A program made the position numbers and the translations under genes. This document shows, in pieces, positions 43,308-52,197 of a stretch of DNA of 64,000 nucleotides. The stretch's first letter is position 1. Every line of letters starts with the position of its first letter. Source of the stretch: Sphingomonas psychrolutea (GTDB lineage: Bacteria; Pseudomonadota; Alphaproteobacteria; Sphingomonadales; Sphingomonadaceae); the NCBI RefSeq assembly GCF_014636175.1, contig NZ_BMDW01000002.1:124001-188000 (forward strand), written 5' to 3'. The notes beneath the pieces were generated by a model that saw only the letters and a list, made by a program, of their open reading frames with translations, was not told the origin of the DNA and ran no database searches.

Positions 43308-44617
43308 ATGTCGGATAAAGCGGCGACGGCCCAAGCCGATGGCGGTCCGTATGCCTGGTATGTCGTCGCCGTCCTGATCCTCGCCTATACGTTTTCGTTC
43401 ATTGACCGGCAGATTTTGACGCTGATGGTCGGGCCGATCCGGGCCACGCTCGGGATTAGCGATTTTCAGCTAAGTCTGCTCCACGGCCTCGCGTTTGCGC
43501 TGTTCTATTCAGTTCTCGGCATTCCCATCGGGATTATGGTCGACGCAAAAGGCGCACCGCGATCATCGCCCTCGGCATCGGCGTCTGGAGCGTGATGACG
43601 TCGCTATGCGGCTTCGCGCAGAACTTCGTTCAGTTGTTCGTGGCGCGTATGGGCGTCGGCGTGGGGGAGGCGGCACTCTCCCCGGGCGCTTATTCGATGA
43701 TCAGCGACTATTTTCCGCCGCATCAACGCCCGCGCGCGCTGAGCCTGTATACCAGCGCCGCCTATATCGGCGGCGGCATCGCCACGATCGCGGGCGGGGC
43801 GCTGATCGCCCTGATGCCGCCCATCGATCTGCCGGGCGTCGGACGATTGCAACCGTGGCAGGCGATCTTCATTGTCGTGGGACTGCCCGGACTGCTGGTT
43901 GCCCTGCCGGTCACGACAGTGCGTGAGCCAAAGCGAACGGGGCTCAAAGCGGGCGCGCATCCCAACTTCAGAGATGTCCGTGCACATCTCGCTGCATGGC
44001 GCGGCGCGTACGGTCTCCTCATCATCGGCTATGCCGTGAGTGGCCTGATGTGGAACGGCGCGATTGCGTGGATCCCGACCTATTTCATCCGCCACTTCGG
44101 TTGGACGGCAAGTCAGGTCAGTCTGCCGTATGGCCTGATCACGATCGGCGGTGGCGTCGGCGGGATCAATCTCGGCGGCTGGATCGCAACGCGTCTGCGC
44201 CAGCGCGGCAGGCTTGACGCGAACATCATCGTTGGGCTGATCGCAATCGCCGTTGCCATGCCGTCAGGCATTGCGGCCGCCTTTGCCGCAACACCCGATC
44301 TGGCACTCGCCCTTTTTGCACTGTTCCTGTTTGGCTGTGCGATTCCCTGGGGCGGCGCGGTGGCGGCGCTTCAGGAAATCACCCCCAATCAAATGCGCGG
44401 CCAGGTATCGGCGATCTACCTGTTCTGCCTCAGCCTGGTCGGCATCGGCGTCGGACCAACGCTGGTCGCAGGCTTCACCGACCACCTATTCGCCGACGAC
44501 GCCGCTTTGGGCAAGTCCATTGCCCTGACCATCGCAATCGCAGGCCCGGTTTCGGCGCTACTGCTGTTGCTGGCACGCAGACCCTATTGCCGCGCGCTCC
44601 GCGCGGTCGCGTTCTAG
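43308..44617 (+). pseudogene. MFS transporter, interrupted by a one-base frameshift
   Basis: Two overlapping frames together encode a full spinster-like major facilitator. 43308-43595 carries the first two membrane segments (FSFIDRQILTLMVGPI, FALFYSVLGIPIG). The other frame carries the rest, from KRRT-x2-IALGIGVWS through GVGEAALSPGAYSM to the C-terminus at 44617. The frames meet near 43545-43556 (GCAAAAGGC); one missing base there would restore VDGKRRTAII. It may be a true inactivating mutation, a sequencing error, or -1 slippage at AAAAG. It is the last gene of the operon and the only MFS-type carrier visible in the catabolic part. Confidence 0.75.
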
Positions 44618-44622
44618 GGACT

Positions 44623-45387
44623 TCAGGCTTTGTCCGGATAGACCGACAGGTCGCCGCCATAGGCAATCCCGCCCGGCCAGAATTCAGTGCCGCTGATCTT
44701 GCGGAAGTAATGGACCGTGCGGGCGAGCGACCCCGCCGAGGAGCGCTGTGCCATCGCAATGCCGCTGGGCGAGGTGCCGAGAGCGCGCGCGACGAAATCG
44801 CCGATCGTGAACGGCAAGTCGTCGGTTTGCTGCGCGGTCATCACCAGCTGGTCGCCGGGGCAATAACGACACGGTTCGATCTGCACATCGGACAAGCCGC
44901 CGCGCTTCATCGCGACATGGCCCGGCACATTGGCGACCTCGACGCTGTGCACATTTTCGTACCACGTGTCATATTCGTCGAACCGGCCCGCGATATAATT
45001 GCCGATCAGGATGCTGACCCCCGACAGCGGCTTGTCGCGCTGCCAGTTTGGGCTGCTCTTCCAGTCGCCATACAACCGATAGGTGTGAAGTCGCTCGGTA
45101 TCGTCATCTGCGATCAGACCCGCGTCGCGCGCATCGGCGATGAGCGGCCCAAGCGCCGGGACATCAATGGCCGGGGTGGGCAGGTCGAAATCATAGACGC
45201 TCATATAGCGCCAGGGTTGCGCCTGGTCGGGGATCATCTGGACCGGGTCGATCTCGAACCGCTCTGCCGCCTTGAACCCGCGCAGGTGCGTCAGCGCGTC
45301 GGCATGCACACCGTCGAACCAGCTTGCATAGACGTCGGCATTGCCCGCCGTCGTGTTGTGAAGGTGGAGTGTCGTATATAGCGCCAT
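44623..45387 (-). CDS. EthD-like protein with two dimeric alpha/beta-barrel domains
   Basis: This 254-residue protein starts ALYTTLHLHNTTAGNADVYA with SWFDGVHADALTHLRGFKAA, and a second repeat from about residue 120 has NYIAGRFDEYDTWYENVHSV. The W-Y/F-x2-V-H pattern identifies two EthD-like domains. The ATG at 45387 follows GGGAGG; the very long ORF in this frame upstream is a shadow of the P450 gene. It is divergent from P450 and convergent with the MFS gene (five-base gap). Function unknown. Confidence 0.72.
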   Translation of the reverse strand: MALYTTLHLHNTTAGNADVYASWFDGVHADALTHLRGFKAAERFEIDPVQMIPDQAQPWRYMSVYDFDLPTPAIDVPALGPLIADARDAGLIADDDTERLHTYRLYGDWKSSPNWQRDKPLSGVSILIGNYIAGRFDEYDTWYENVHSVEVANVPGHVAMKRGGLSDVQIEPCRYCPGDQLVMTAQQTDDLPFTIGDFVARALGTSPSGIAMAQRSSAGSLARTVHYFRKISGTEFWPGGIAYGGDLSVYPDKA

Positions 45388-45464
45388 GGCGAGCCTCCCG
45401 TGCCCCGGATCCGACGATACAATCTCGCTCGGTCTCAGGGCAATATTGACATTGCGACCTTTAG

Positions 45465-45486
45465 AATGAATTGCAAGACACGCATT
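45465..45486. promoter_or_regulatory. AATGC-N12-GCATT-type palindrome between EthD-like and P450 genes
   Basis: AATGA (45465-45469) and GCATT (45482-45486) are separated by 12 bases, with one mismatch in the left half. It ends 15 bases before the P450 start and is 77 bases from the EthD-like start. Confidence 0.55.
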
Positions 45487-45501
45487 TCGTGAAAGCTCGA
45501 T

Positions 45502-46749
45502 ATGATCGAAAACGACCTTCCGGCGACGACTATTACCGATCCGGCGCTGTTCGCCGACGATGCGAAGCTGCACGGCATGCTCGCACGCCTTCGCCGGACC
45601 GACCCATTTCCCTATGTCGAAGCCGAGGGCCATTTGCCGTTCTGGCTGGCGACACGGCACGCCACGATTACCGCAATCGAGCTCGATCCGGTGCGCTTCA
45701 TCAGTGCGCCGCGCCAGGTGCTGTTTTCGCTGGCGCACATCGAACGCAGCCAGAAGCTTCTCGGCAATTTGCCGCCGTCGACGCGGATGCGGAACGTCAC
45801 CGCGATGGATGGTGCCGATCACCGCGTCTATCGCGCGATCACCCAGTCGCACTTTTTCTCCAAGGCTCTGAACGGCATCCGCGAAGACGTTGACGCAATC
45901 GCCAAGGAATTTGTCGGTCGAATGGACATCGGCACGGGAGCCTGTGATTTTTCGGGCGATATTGCACTGCTGTATCCGCTTCGCGTGATCATGAGCATTC
46001 TCGGTGTGCCGGCCACGGATGAAGCGACGATGCTGCGCTGGACGCAACAGTTGCTGACCAGCCAGGATCCGGAATTCAATGATTCCAACGCCAGCCCGAT
46101 TACGGCGATGAGCGAAATGTTCGCCTATCTCCAACCGCTTATCGCTGACCGTCGAACCCATCCGAGGGGCGACATCGCCAGTGTCATCGCGACGGCGCAG
46201 ATCGACGGAGAATATCTGCCCGACCGCGATGTCTTCGGGTATTTCCTGATCATCGCGACGGCGGGCCATGACACTACCAGCTACAGCCTCGCGGGCGGCC
46301 TGTTGGCCCTGCTCGAAAACCCCGAACAGCTCGCGCTGCTGCGCGCCGACCCGTCGCTGCTGCCGACGGCGGTGGACGAGTTCATCCGCTGGACGTCGCC
46401 GGTCAAGCATTTCACCCGGACCTGTACCGAGGACTGCATCGTCGACGGCAAGCAAATCCACACTGGCGACATTGTCGTGCTGTCCTATCCCTCGGCCAAT
46501 CGGGACGATGCGGTATTCGACGATCCCTTCGTGTTCCGGGTCGATCGCAAACCCAATCGCCATCTTGCGTTCGGCACCGGGCCACACCTCTGCCTCGGGC
46601 AGCATCTGGCGAAGATGGAACTTACCGCGTTCCTCCGCGAATTCTTGGCGCACATCGATGACGTCGCGTTGGCCGGTGAGCCGCGTCGCGTTCAATCGAC
46701 CTTCGTGGGTGGCGTGAAGCGGCTGCCGATCCGGTATCGCTTTCACTAG
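45502..46749 (+). CDS. cytochrome P450
   Basis: This 415-residue soluble bacterial P450 has the I-helix motif AGHDTTSYS, ExxR in DEFIRW, and the heme-binding loop FGTGPHLCLG with the Cys ligand. Length and style match CYP families such as CYP107/109/125-like hydroxylases acting on terpenes, steroids and fatty acids. The protein should hydroxylate an unactivated carbon using ferredoxin and ferredoxin reductase, neither of which is encoded nearby. It is a single gene, convergent with a crotonase gene (three-base gap), and carries a palindromic site 15 bases before the start. Confidence 0.9.
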   Translation: MIENDLPATTITDPALFADDAKLHGMLARLRRTDPFPYVEAEGHLPFWLATRHATITAIELDPVRFISAPRQVLFSLAHIERSQKLLGNLPPSTRMRNVTAMDGADHRVYRAITQSHFFSKALNGIREDVDAIAKEFVGRMDIGTGACDFSGDIALLYPLRVIMSILGVPATDEATMLRWTQQLLTSQDPEFNDSNASPITAMSEMFAYLQPLIADRRTHPRGDIASVIATAQIDGEYLPDRDVFGYFLIIATAGHDTTSYSLAGGLLALLENPEQLALLRADPSLLPTAVDEFIRWTSPVKHFTRTCTEDCIVDGKQIHTGDIVVLSYPSANRDDAVFDDPFVFRVDRKPNRHLAFGTGPHLCLGQHLAKMELTAFLREFLAHIDDVALAGEPRRVQSTFVGGVKRLPIRYRFH

Positions 46750-46752
46750 CGA

Positions 46753-47547
46753 TCAGCGTCCCTTCCAGACCGGCGCACGCTTCTCGACAAAGGCCTGCGG
46801 CCCCTCCGCATAATCCTCGCTGCGGCGCAGGGTTGCAAAGCGCTCGGCAACAACCGCACGGGCTCCGCCGTCGGATTGACCTGCGCTCGCGCGAATCGCG
46901 GACAGCGAGTATTGGACCGCGAGCGGCGCGTTCGCCGCGATGGTTTCCGCAAGATGTTTCGCGACCGCCAACGCCTCGCCGGGCGGAACGAGCCGGTTCA
47001 CTAAACCGTAGCGATGGGCGAGCGCCGCATCGAACTGTTCGCCGACGAGGACAATCTCCTTGGCAATGTTGAGCGGCATGGCCGAGGGCAGCCGGTGAAG
47101 CCCCCCCGCCCCCGCCATCAGCCCTCGCGTCACTTCGGGCAGGCCGAAACGCGCATTCTCCGACGCGACGATCATGTCGCAGGCGAGGCAGATCTCGCAG
47201 CCCCCGGCCAGCGCCAGGCCTTCGACAGCGGCAATCCACGGCTTGGTGCGCTGCGCGTAGACGAACCCGGCAAAGCCGCCGTTGGCGGTATCGATCCCGA
47301 GCGCTTTTCCGGCGGCGATGGCTGACAGATCGGCCCCGGCACAGAACACACGATCATCGCCCGAGGCCAGAATCACGACCCTGATCTCCGGATCGCCTTC
47401 GATCCTTCGCACGATCGCTTCCATCGCCGTCGCTGTGGCCGGATTGATGGCATTGCGCTTTTCAGGGCGGTTGAGCGTGACCAGCGCGACGTGCGGCGCG
47501 ACAAGCGCGAACAGGACGGGGTCGGTTGCTGTGACTGGTTCGGACAT
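46753..47547 (-). CDS. enoyl-CoA hydratase/isomerase family protein
   Basis: This 264-residue crotonase has FCAGADLSAI, VEGLALAGGCEICLACD with the first catalytic Glu, and LPEVTRGLMAGAGG for the second, so it is a canonical enoyl-CoA hydratase-like enzyme, unlike the two paralogues at 18438 and 42420. The ATG at 47547 is chosen over an upstream in-frame ATG at 47601 that lies in the palindromic site. It is divergent from the ligase gene at 47694. Confidence 0.85.
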   Translation of the reverse strand: MSEPVTATDPVLFALVAPHVALVTLNRPEKRNAINPATATAMEAIVRRIEGDPEIRVVILASGDDRVFCAGADLSAIAAGKALGIDTANGGFAGFVYAQRTKPWIAAVEGLALAGGCEICLACDMIVASENARFGLPEVTRGLMAGAGGLHRLPSAMPLNIAKEIVLVGEQFDAALAHRYGLVNRLVPPGEALAVAKHLAETIAANAPLAVQYSLSAIRASAGQSDGGARAVVAERFATLRRSEDYAEGPQAFVEKRAPVWKGR

Positions 47548-47600
47548 CGTAAATCTCCCCTTGGACCCGCGATTATGCCGCTGTGGCGGCGCGCGCAACA

Positions 47601-47622
47601 ATTGAAAGGCGATCGGTGCATT
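47601..47622. promoter_or_regulatory. AATGC-N12-GCATT-type palindrome between crotonase and ligase genes
   Basis: ATTGA (47601-47605) and GCATT (47618-47622) flank a 12-base spacer; two mismatches in the left half. It is 53 bases from the crotonase start and 71 from the ligase start. The left-half variant ATTGA also occurs at 35747. Confidence 0.4.
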
Positions 47623-47693
47623 GCGTTGTTTTCAACATGTGCTGGGGTCGCTAGGCTAACGTCAATCACGGCACAACGCAGGAACAATCCCAC

Positions 47694-49232
47694 ATGCATC
47701 CGCGCCTCCATGCCGACTCGACGCCCGAAGCCACTGCGTTGATCATGTCGGCGTCGGACGCGTGCCTAACGTATCGCGCGCTTGAAGGCCGGACCAATCG
47801 CGCCGCACATACGCTCCGCGCTTTGGGTCTCATCAGGGGCGATACCGTCGCCCTGGCGTGCGAAAACCGGGCCGAGTTTCTCGACATCTATTGGGCAACG
47901 CAACGGTCTGGACTGACGCTCGTGCCCCTATCGACGCGGCTCAAGACCAGCGAAGTCGCGTATATCATCACCGATTCGGGCGCGAAGCTGTTGCTGATTT
48001 CAGCCGGGATGATCGAGACGGCGCGCGAACTCGCCGCCATGCAGGGAGATATTACTGGCCTCGAACAGATTGTCGCCATCGACCCCATCGACGATCTGCC
48101 CGAATGGACCGCGCTGTGCGCGGCGCAGCCCGACAGCCCGATCGCGGACGAATCGATTGGCGGGCGGATGGTCTATTCGTCGGGGACCACCGGCCAGCCC
48201 AAGGGTATCCGCTTTCCGCTCGCGACCGGGACGCCCGTTCAGCCCAACCCTGCCGCGCAACTGTTCGGCGGGCTCTACAAGCTTGGCGCGGATACGGTTT
48301 ATCTGTCCCCCGCTCCGCTATACCACAGCGCGCCGATGGGCTTCACAACGTCGGTCCAGTCGCTGGGCGGGACCGTGGTGCTGATGCCAAAATTCGAGCC
48401 CGAGCTGTTCCTGAAAGCCGTCGAGCAGTGGCGCGTTACTGCAGTGATGATGGTGCCGACAATGTTTATCCGGCTGCTCAAACTGCCGCCGCACGTGCGC
48501 GCACGCTATGACCATTCGTCGCTCAAAACCGTCGTCCATGCCGCCGCACCCTGCCCCGTGCCGGTCAAGCGCGCGATGATCGACTGGCTGGGGCCGATCA
48601 TCGAGGAATTCTATGCCGGGTCCGAAGGCAACGGCCATGTGGTCATCTCAAGCGCGGAATGGCTCCGCAAGCCAGGTTCGGTCGGCCGAGCCATCGTCGG
48701 AACGATTCATATTTGCGCCGATGATGGCAATGAGGTGTCTGTCGGCGAGATCGGCACGATCTATTTCAGCGGCGGCAAGTCGTTCAGCTATCACAACGCG
48801 CCCGACAAAACCGCGGCTTCCCACAATCCCTGCCATCCTGAATGGTCGACGATGGGCGATGTCGGTCATATCGACGACGAGGGCTATTTATTCCTGTCGG
48901 ACCGCAAGGATTTCATGATCATCTCGGGCGGCGTGAACATCTACCCGCAAGAGGTCGAAAATCTGCTGATCGGCCATCCCGGCGTCGCCGATGTCGCGGT
49001 CTTCGGCGTCCCGCATCCCGATTTCGGCGAAGAAGTGAAGGCGGTCGTCCAGCCCGCCGACTGGAGCCAGGCGGGTGCGGCGTTCGCCACCGAACTGATG
49101 GTCTGGACCCGCGCGCAACTCGCTGATGTGAAGTGCCCGCGTAGCATCGACTTTTTACCCGCATTGCCGCGCGCCGAGACTGGCAAGCTGTACAAGAAGG
49201 AATTGAAGGCGCGATACTGGCCGCAGGATTGA
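47694..49232 (+). CDS. AMP-dependent acyl-CoA ligase
   Basis: This 512-residue ANL enzyme has the P-loop VYSSGTTGQPKGIRFP, the A5 motif YAGSEGNG, the hinge DRKDFMIISGGVNIYP and the C-terminal lysine motif RAETGKLYKKELK. YAGSEG replaces the usual YGxTE, as seen in fatty-acyl/bile-acid CoA ligases. It is placed next to a kinase and small partner gene (convergent, six-base gap), like the order of acyl-CoA synthetase and kinase functions in the levulinate pathway. It activates an unknown carboxylate. Confidence 0.86.
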   Translation: MHPRLHADSTPEATALIMSASDACLTYRALEGRTNRAAHTLRALGLIRGDTVALACENRAEFLDIYWATQRSGLTLVPLSTRLKTSEVAYIITDSGAKLLLISAGMIETARELAAMQGDITGLEQIVAIDPIDDLPEWTALCAAQPDSPIADESIGGRMVYSSGTTGQPKGIRFPLATGTPVQPNPAAQLFGGLYKLGADTVYLSPAPLYHSAPMGFTTSVQSLGGTVVLMPKFEPELFLKAVEQWRVTAVMMVPTMFIRLLKLPPHVRARYDHSSLKTVVHAAAPCPVPVKRAMIDWLGPIIEEFYAGSEGNGHVVISSAEWLRKPGSVGRAIVGTIHICADDGNEVSVGEIGTIYFSGGKSFSYHNAPDKTAASHNPCHPEWSTMGDVGHIDDEGYLFLSDRKDFMIISGGVNIYPQEVENLLIGHPGVADVAVFGVPHPDFGEEVKAVVQPADWSQAGAAFATELMVWTRAQLADVKCPRSIDFLPALPRAETGKLYKKELKARYWPQD

Positions 49233-49238
49233 CGCCCG

Positions 49239-49661
49239 TCAGCGCGGCGCGCGCGCCGCTTCAAAATCCTCGAGCAACCGCCAGATGCGCTGGTCGAAGC
49301 TGCGGTCGCTGGCTTCGACATGGAGGTGCAGGTCCGTCAGCAGGCCGCGCAAGCGATTGCTTTCCCGGTCCAGCTCGCTGACCCTCAGACCCGGATCACC
49401 TGACTGAGCCGCCTCGGCAAGCCGCGCCGCGAGCGATGCATCCGAAACCACGGATCGGGCATCGGCAAACAACGCGCGGAGTACAGCATTCTCAGCCACC
49501 CGGATCGCTGCCGCATCATCCACCCAATCGGCGTTCATGCGTAGCAGCATCCCGGCAAGCCGCGCCGTTTCACCCACAAACGTGTCATCGACGGCAGGCG
49601 CGATACGGTCCCGCAATATGTCGGCAGCACCGCGAAGGGCGGTTTCGATGGTCAGGATCAT
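49239..49661 (-). CDS. small helical protein, LvaB-like position (DUF6285-like)
   Basis: This 140-residue, mostly helical protein starts MILTIETALRGAADILRDRI and continues with FVGETARLAGMLLRM, followed by Asp/Ala/Arg-rich helices. Its start overlaps the stop of the kinase gene (ATGA). In Pseudomonas putida levulinate catabolism a small protein (LvaB) accompanies the kinase LvaA and is needed for its activity; the N-terminal AAxxL-x3-I-x-P pattern is compatible with that family, but homology is not proved here. It has no other recognisable domain. Confidence 0.6.
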   Translation of the reverse strand: MILTIETALRGAADILRDRIAPAVDDTFVGETARLAGMLLRMNADWVDDAAAIRVAENAVLRALFADARSVVSDASLAARLAEAAQSGDPGLRVSELDRESNRLRGLLTDLHLHVEASDRSFDQRIWRLLEDFEAARAPR

Positions 49662-50665
49662 CCCATTGCTCCGCGCGCGCGCATCAGCGCCAGCAGATGC
49701 TCGCGATGAAAATGCCCCGCGCGCAGCGCCGACATGGCGATCACCATTTCCTTGCTCTCGCCCGAGGCGAAACTGGCCTCTGCCGTCGTCCATATCGCTA
49801 ACGCCTTGACCGCCGAAAACAGCCTCCACCACTCCAGCGCGGCGCGATCGACCGTCATGCCGCTCGCGGCTTCCCAGATCGCCAGACCGTCATCGAGCGG
49901 TAAATGCCGCGTCATCGGCCAGAACGGGTCGATCGCCCAGGCGACATCCTCCATCGGGTCGCCGATATGGCACATTTCCCAATCGAGAATGCCGCTGATC
50001 TTGCCGTCGTCGGTGAACAGGAAGTTGCCCGAGCGATAATCGCCATGGACGATAGCAGGCTTGGCCGGGGCCGGCGGCGGGTTGCGCCGCAGCCAGCGGA
50101 TCGCACCGCTCAGCGCGGGCTGGGCGAGCGTTTCACCCGCCGCGATGATGCCGTCCCACCGGTCGAGTTCGGCCAACCAAAAGCCCGTCTCAGCCATGCC
50201 ATTGCGGAGGTGCTGCAATCCCACCGCGCAGTGATCGATAGCGGCCAATGTGCCGAGGTGCCGCCAGAACGCGCGGGCCACGCGCTCGCCATGACCGTCA
50301 TAGGGATCGCCCGGTGCATAGGGATGACCCGGCTTGCCGTCGCACAGGTCCATGATGAAAAACGGTCGATCGAGCCAGACAGGATCGAGTTCAAGGAAAT
50401 GCACCCCTGGCACCGGCAGATCGCTGCCCGCCAGTGCACGATAGACATCGTATTCGAGATGGTGTTCGCCGACCACCAGACCCGCATTCGGTGCGCGTCG
50501 CAGGATCAGCCTTCGCTTGACGACCGTATCGCGCGCACGCCAGCGCGCGCGCAGCCGGAAGGTTTCCTGACTGCTGCCGCCATGAATTTGGTGCAGGTCG
50601 TCCACCGCAATGTCGCTGGCGTCGGGCATCCGGTGCGCCAGATACGCGACGATCCGCGCTTCCAT
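49658..50665 (-). CDS. APH/ChoK-type phosphotransferase (paralogue 2)
   Basis: This 335-residue kinase-fold phosphotransferase has the catalytic loop IVHGDYRSGNFLF, metal-binding Asp in GILDWEMCHIGDP, and a Gly-rich N-terminal loop (IHGGSSQETFRL). It is closer in context to LvaA than paralogue 1, because a small helical protein follows directly. It overlaps the CrtC-like gene upstream by one base. Probable activity is ATP-dependent phosphorylation of a hydroxyacyl-CoA or other alcohol; aminoglycoside resistance is unlikely in this setting. Confidence 0.85.
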   Translation of the reverse strand: MEARIVAYLAHRMPDASDIAVDDLHQIHGGSSQETFRLRARWRARDTVVKRRLILRRAPNAGLVVGEHHLEYDVYRALAGSDLPVPGVHFLELDPVWLDRPFFIMDLCDGKPGHPYAPGDPYDGHGERVARAFWRHLGTLAAIDHCAVGLQHLRNGMAETGFWLAELDRWDGIIAAGETLAQPALSGAIRWLRRNPPPAPAKPAIVHGDYRSGNFLFTDDGKISGILDWEMCHIGDPMEDVAWAIDPFWPMTRHLPLDDGLAIWEAASGMTVDRAALEWWRLFSAVKALAIWTTAEASFASGESKEMVIAMSALRAGHFHREHLLALMRARGAMG

Positions 50666-51756
50666 CAGCCGGTAGCCCCGTCACAAAACGCGGTAAAGCC
50701 ATGCCCGCGATGCGGCCCCATGCTCAACGATTCGAAGCTGCCGAAACCCCGCTGGGTCCTGCCCTCGGGCGTCGTCAGCGTCGCCTGCGCGAACGATTGC
50801 GCGTAGATATAAGGCGGCTTGAATTCGGTAATTTCGTTGGTGCGGATTTCGTCATAACCGATGGCGAGCGGCCCCTTGTTGATGCCGTGCGCCCATTCAG
50901 GGTCGAGATAGCCGATGCCGGTCATGAAGAATTTGGGGCCTGGCTTCAGGTCGATCCGTGTGCCGTCGCTCATCGTGATCGTGCCGCTGGTCGGCCAGCG
51001 CGTGCCGGCCTGATAGGTGACGTCGATGCTGCCGTCGCCATGCTCGACCCGGCCATCGTCGTGCACGACGACTGTGGATGTGTGCCACGTCACGCCCTCG
51101 GCATCTTCGTTGACCAGAAAAAGGATGCCGCGATCCTCGAATTGCGCGGGCACCCAGAACCAGTGAAATTGTGGCACTTGCGCGGGCACGGCTTCCTGCG
51201 GGTCGCGCATGCCGATCGCGCGCACGCCCCATGACCGGTCGCGTACGCCCTGCACTTGGCGCTCCCCGAATTGAACATCATGACCACCCGCACGGACCCA
51301 GCCCGAATAACGACCCAATTGCGTCAACCTCGTAAAATCCATCACCATCCGCGGCCCATTGCGGCGGGTGACGCGCGGCTCCTCGATGGGGGGCGTTCGT
51401 CCCTCGAAGACAATGTCTGCAGCGATGCCATGTTCATTGTCATCGATCACGATTCGCAGGCGCTGGAGCGGTTCGAGCACTTCGATCCGGATCGGGCCGA
51501 CTTGGGTGTCCATCCGCTCCATGTTCAGATGCCGCGACGCGCGGATGTTATATTGGACGTCGCCAATCCGCACGCCAAACGCCGCGTCCATGATGTTGAG
51601 GTGCGGGTACACCCCCAACGCCGCCGCGAAATAAAGTTCGCCGTCCGCCGAATAGCCATTAAAGAAATATCGGTCGTAGAAATTTCGGTCCGATCCCGCA
51701 TAGGCAATCGGCTCAGGCGTCTGGTGGATCGGGTAATCGTCGCCCTTGGTCAGCAT
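50665..51756 (-). CDS. CrtC/AttH-like lipocalin-fold protein (paralogue 2)
   Basis: This 363-residue protein is related to the 33564-34733 gene. Shared features include FFNGYSADGELYFAAALG near the N-terminus (paralogue 1: ANFGLGKYTNRNIMDG), RFEVIEP/RIEVLEP and the central RD-x-SWG-x-R motif. Mostly beta-structure is expected. It again pairs with an APH kinase gene, but here it precedes it, the reverse of the order in paralogue 1. Function unknown. Confidence 0.68.
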   Translation of the reverse strand: MLTKGDDYPIHQTPEPIAYAGSDRNFYDRYFFNGYSADGELYFAAALGVYPHLNIMDAAFGVRIGDVQYNIRASRHLNMERMDTQVGPIRIEVLEPLQRLRIVIDDNEHGIAADIVFEGRTPPIEEPRVTRRNGPRMVMDFTRLTQLGRYSGWVRAGGHDVQFGERQVQGVRDRSWGVRAIGMRDPQEAVPAQVPQFHWFWVPAQFEDRGILFLVNEDAEGVTWHTSTVVVHDDGRVEHGDGSIDVTYQAGTRWPTSGTITMSDGTRIDLKPGPKFFMTGIGYLDPEWAHGINKGPLAIGYDEIRTNEITEFKPPYIYAQSFAQATLTTPEGRTQRGFGSFESLSMGPHRGHGFTAFCDGATG

Positions 51757-51768
51757 CAGCGGGTCCGA

Positions 51769-52197
51769 TCAACGAACTTCGTAGAAGTCATAGTGCAGGT
51801 CGCCGCCGTCAGCACGCATACTGATCTTGCCCTTCCCGACGGCCTGAATACGGTTCAGCCAAGCATAGCGGGTGTCCCCGGTTTCGAAGACCGGCGCGAC
51901 ATAGGCCGCAATACCCGCCGCCGGATCGGAAAGGTCGAGACGTCCGCCATACTGAACATAGATCAGCGCGCCGTCCGAGGTTTTGAGCGTCATGCGCGCA
52001 TCGATGACGCCGACTGCGCCGGTCCGCACGAGCCAATCGGCCGCCGCCACACCGTGAAGCGTTGCCGTCAGTCGCTCGCCCGTAACGGTCACGGCACGAA
52101 TCTCCCCGACAGTGCGGTCACCAGCGGGGCCGACGCCGATAGCGGTTCCGGGTGCGAGGTCGATGACAACAGTGCAGAGCGGTATGAGTTTTATCAT
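51769..52197 (-). CDS. DUF3237-family protein
   Basis: This 142-residue beta-rich protein has the DUF3237 pattern: PLCTVVIDLAPGTAIG at the N-terminus, GEIRAVTVTGERL, and TSDGALIYVQYGGRLDL. A strong AGGAGG ribosome-binding site six bases before the ATG suggests high expression. It is the first gene of the operon ahead of the CrtC-like, kinase and small helical genes. DUF3237 proteins are often found in degradation clusters without known function; some are suspected binding proteins. Confidence 0.82.
   Translation of the reverse strand: MIKLIPLCTVVIDLAPGTAIGVGPAGDRTVGEIRAVTVTGERLTATLHGVAAADWLVRTGAVGVIDARMTLKTSDGALIYVQYGGRLDLSDPAAGIAAYVAPVFETGDTRYAWLNRIQAVGKGKISMRADGGDLHYDFYEVR

Noticed and set aside
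44623..46746. A 707-codon minus-strand frame covering the P450 gene
   Set aside because: Only its last 255 codons, from the ATG at 45387, encode a real EthD-like protein; the rest is antisense to P450.
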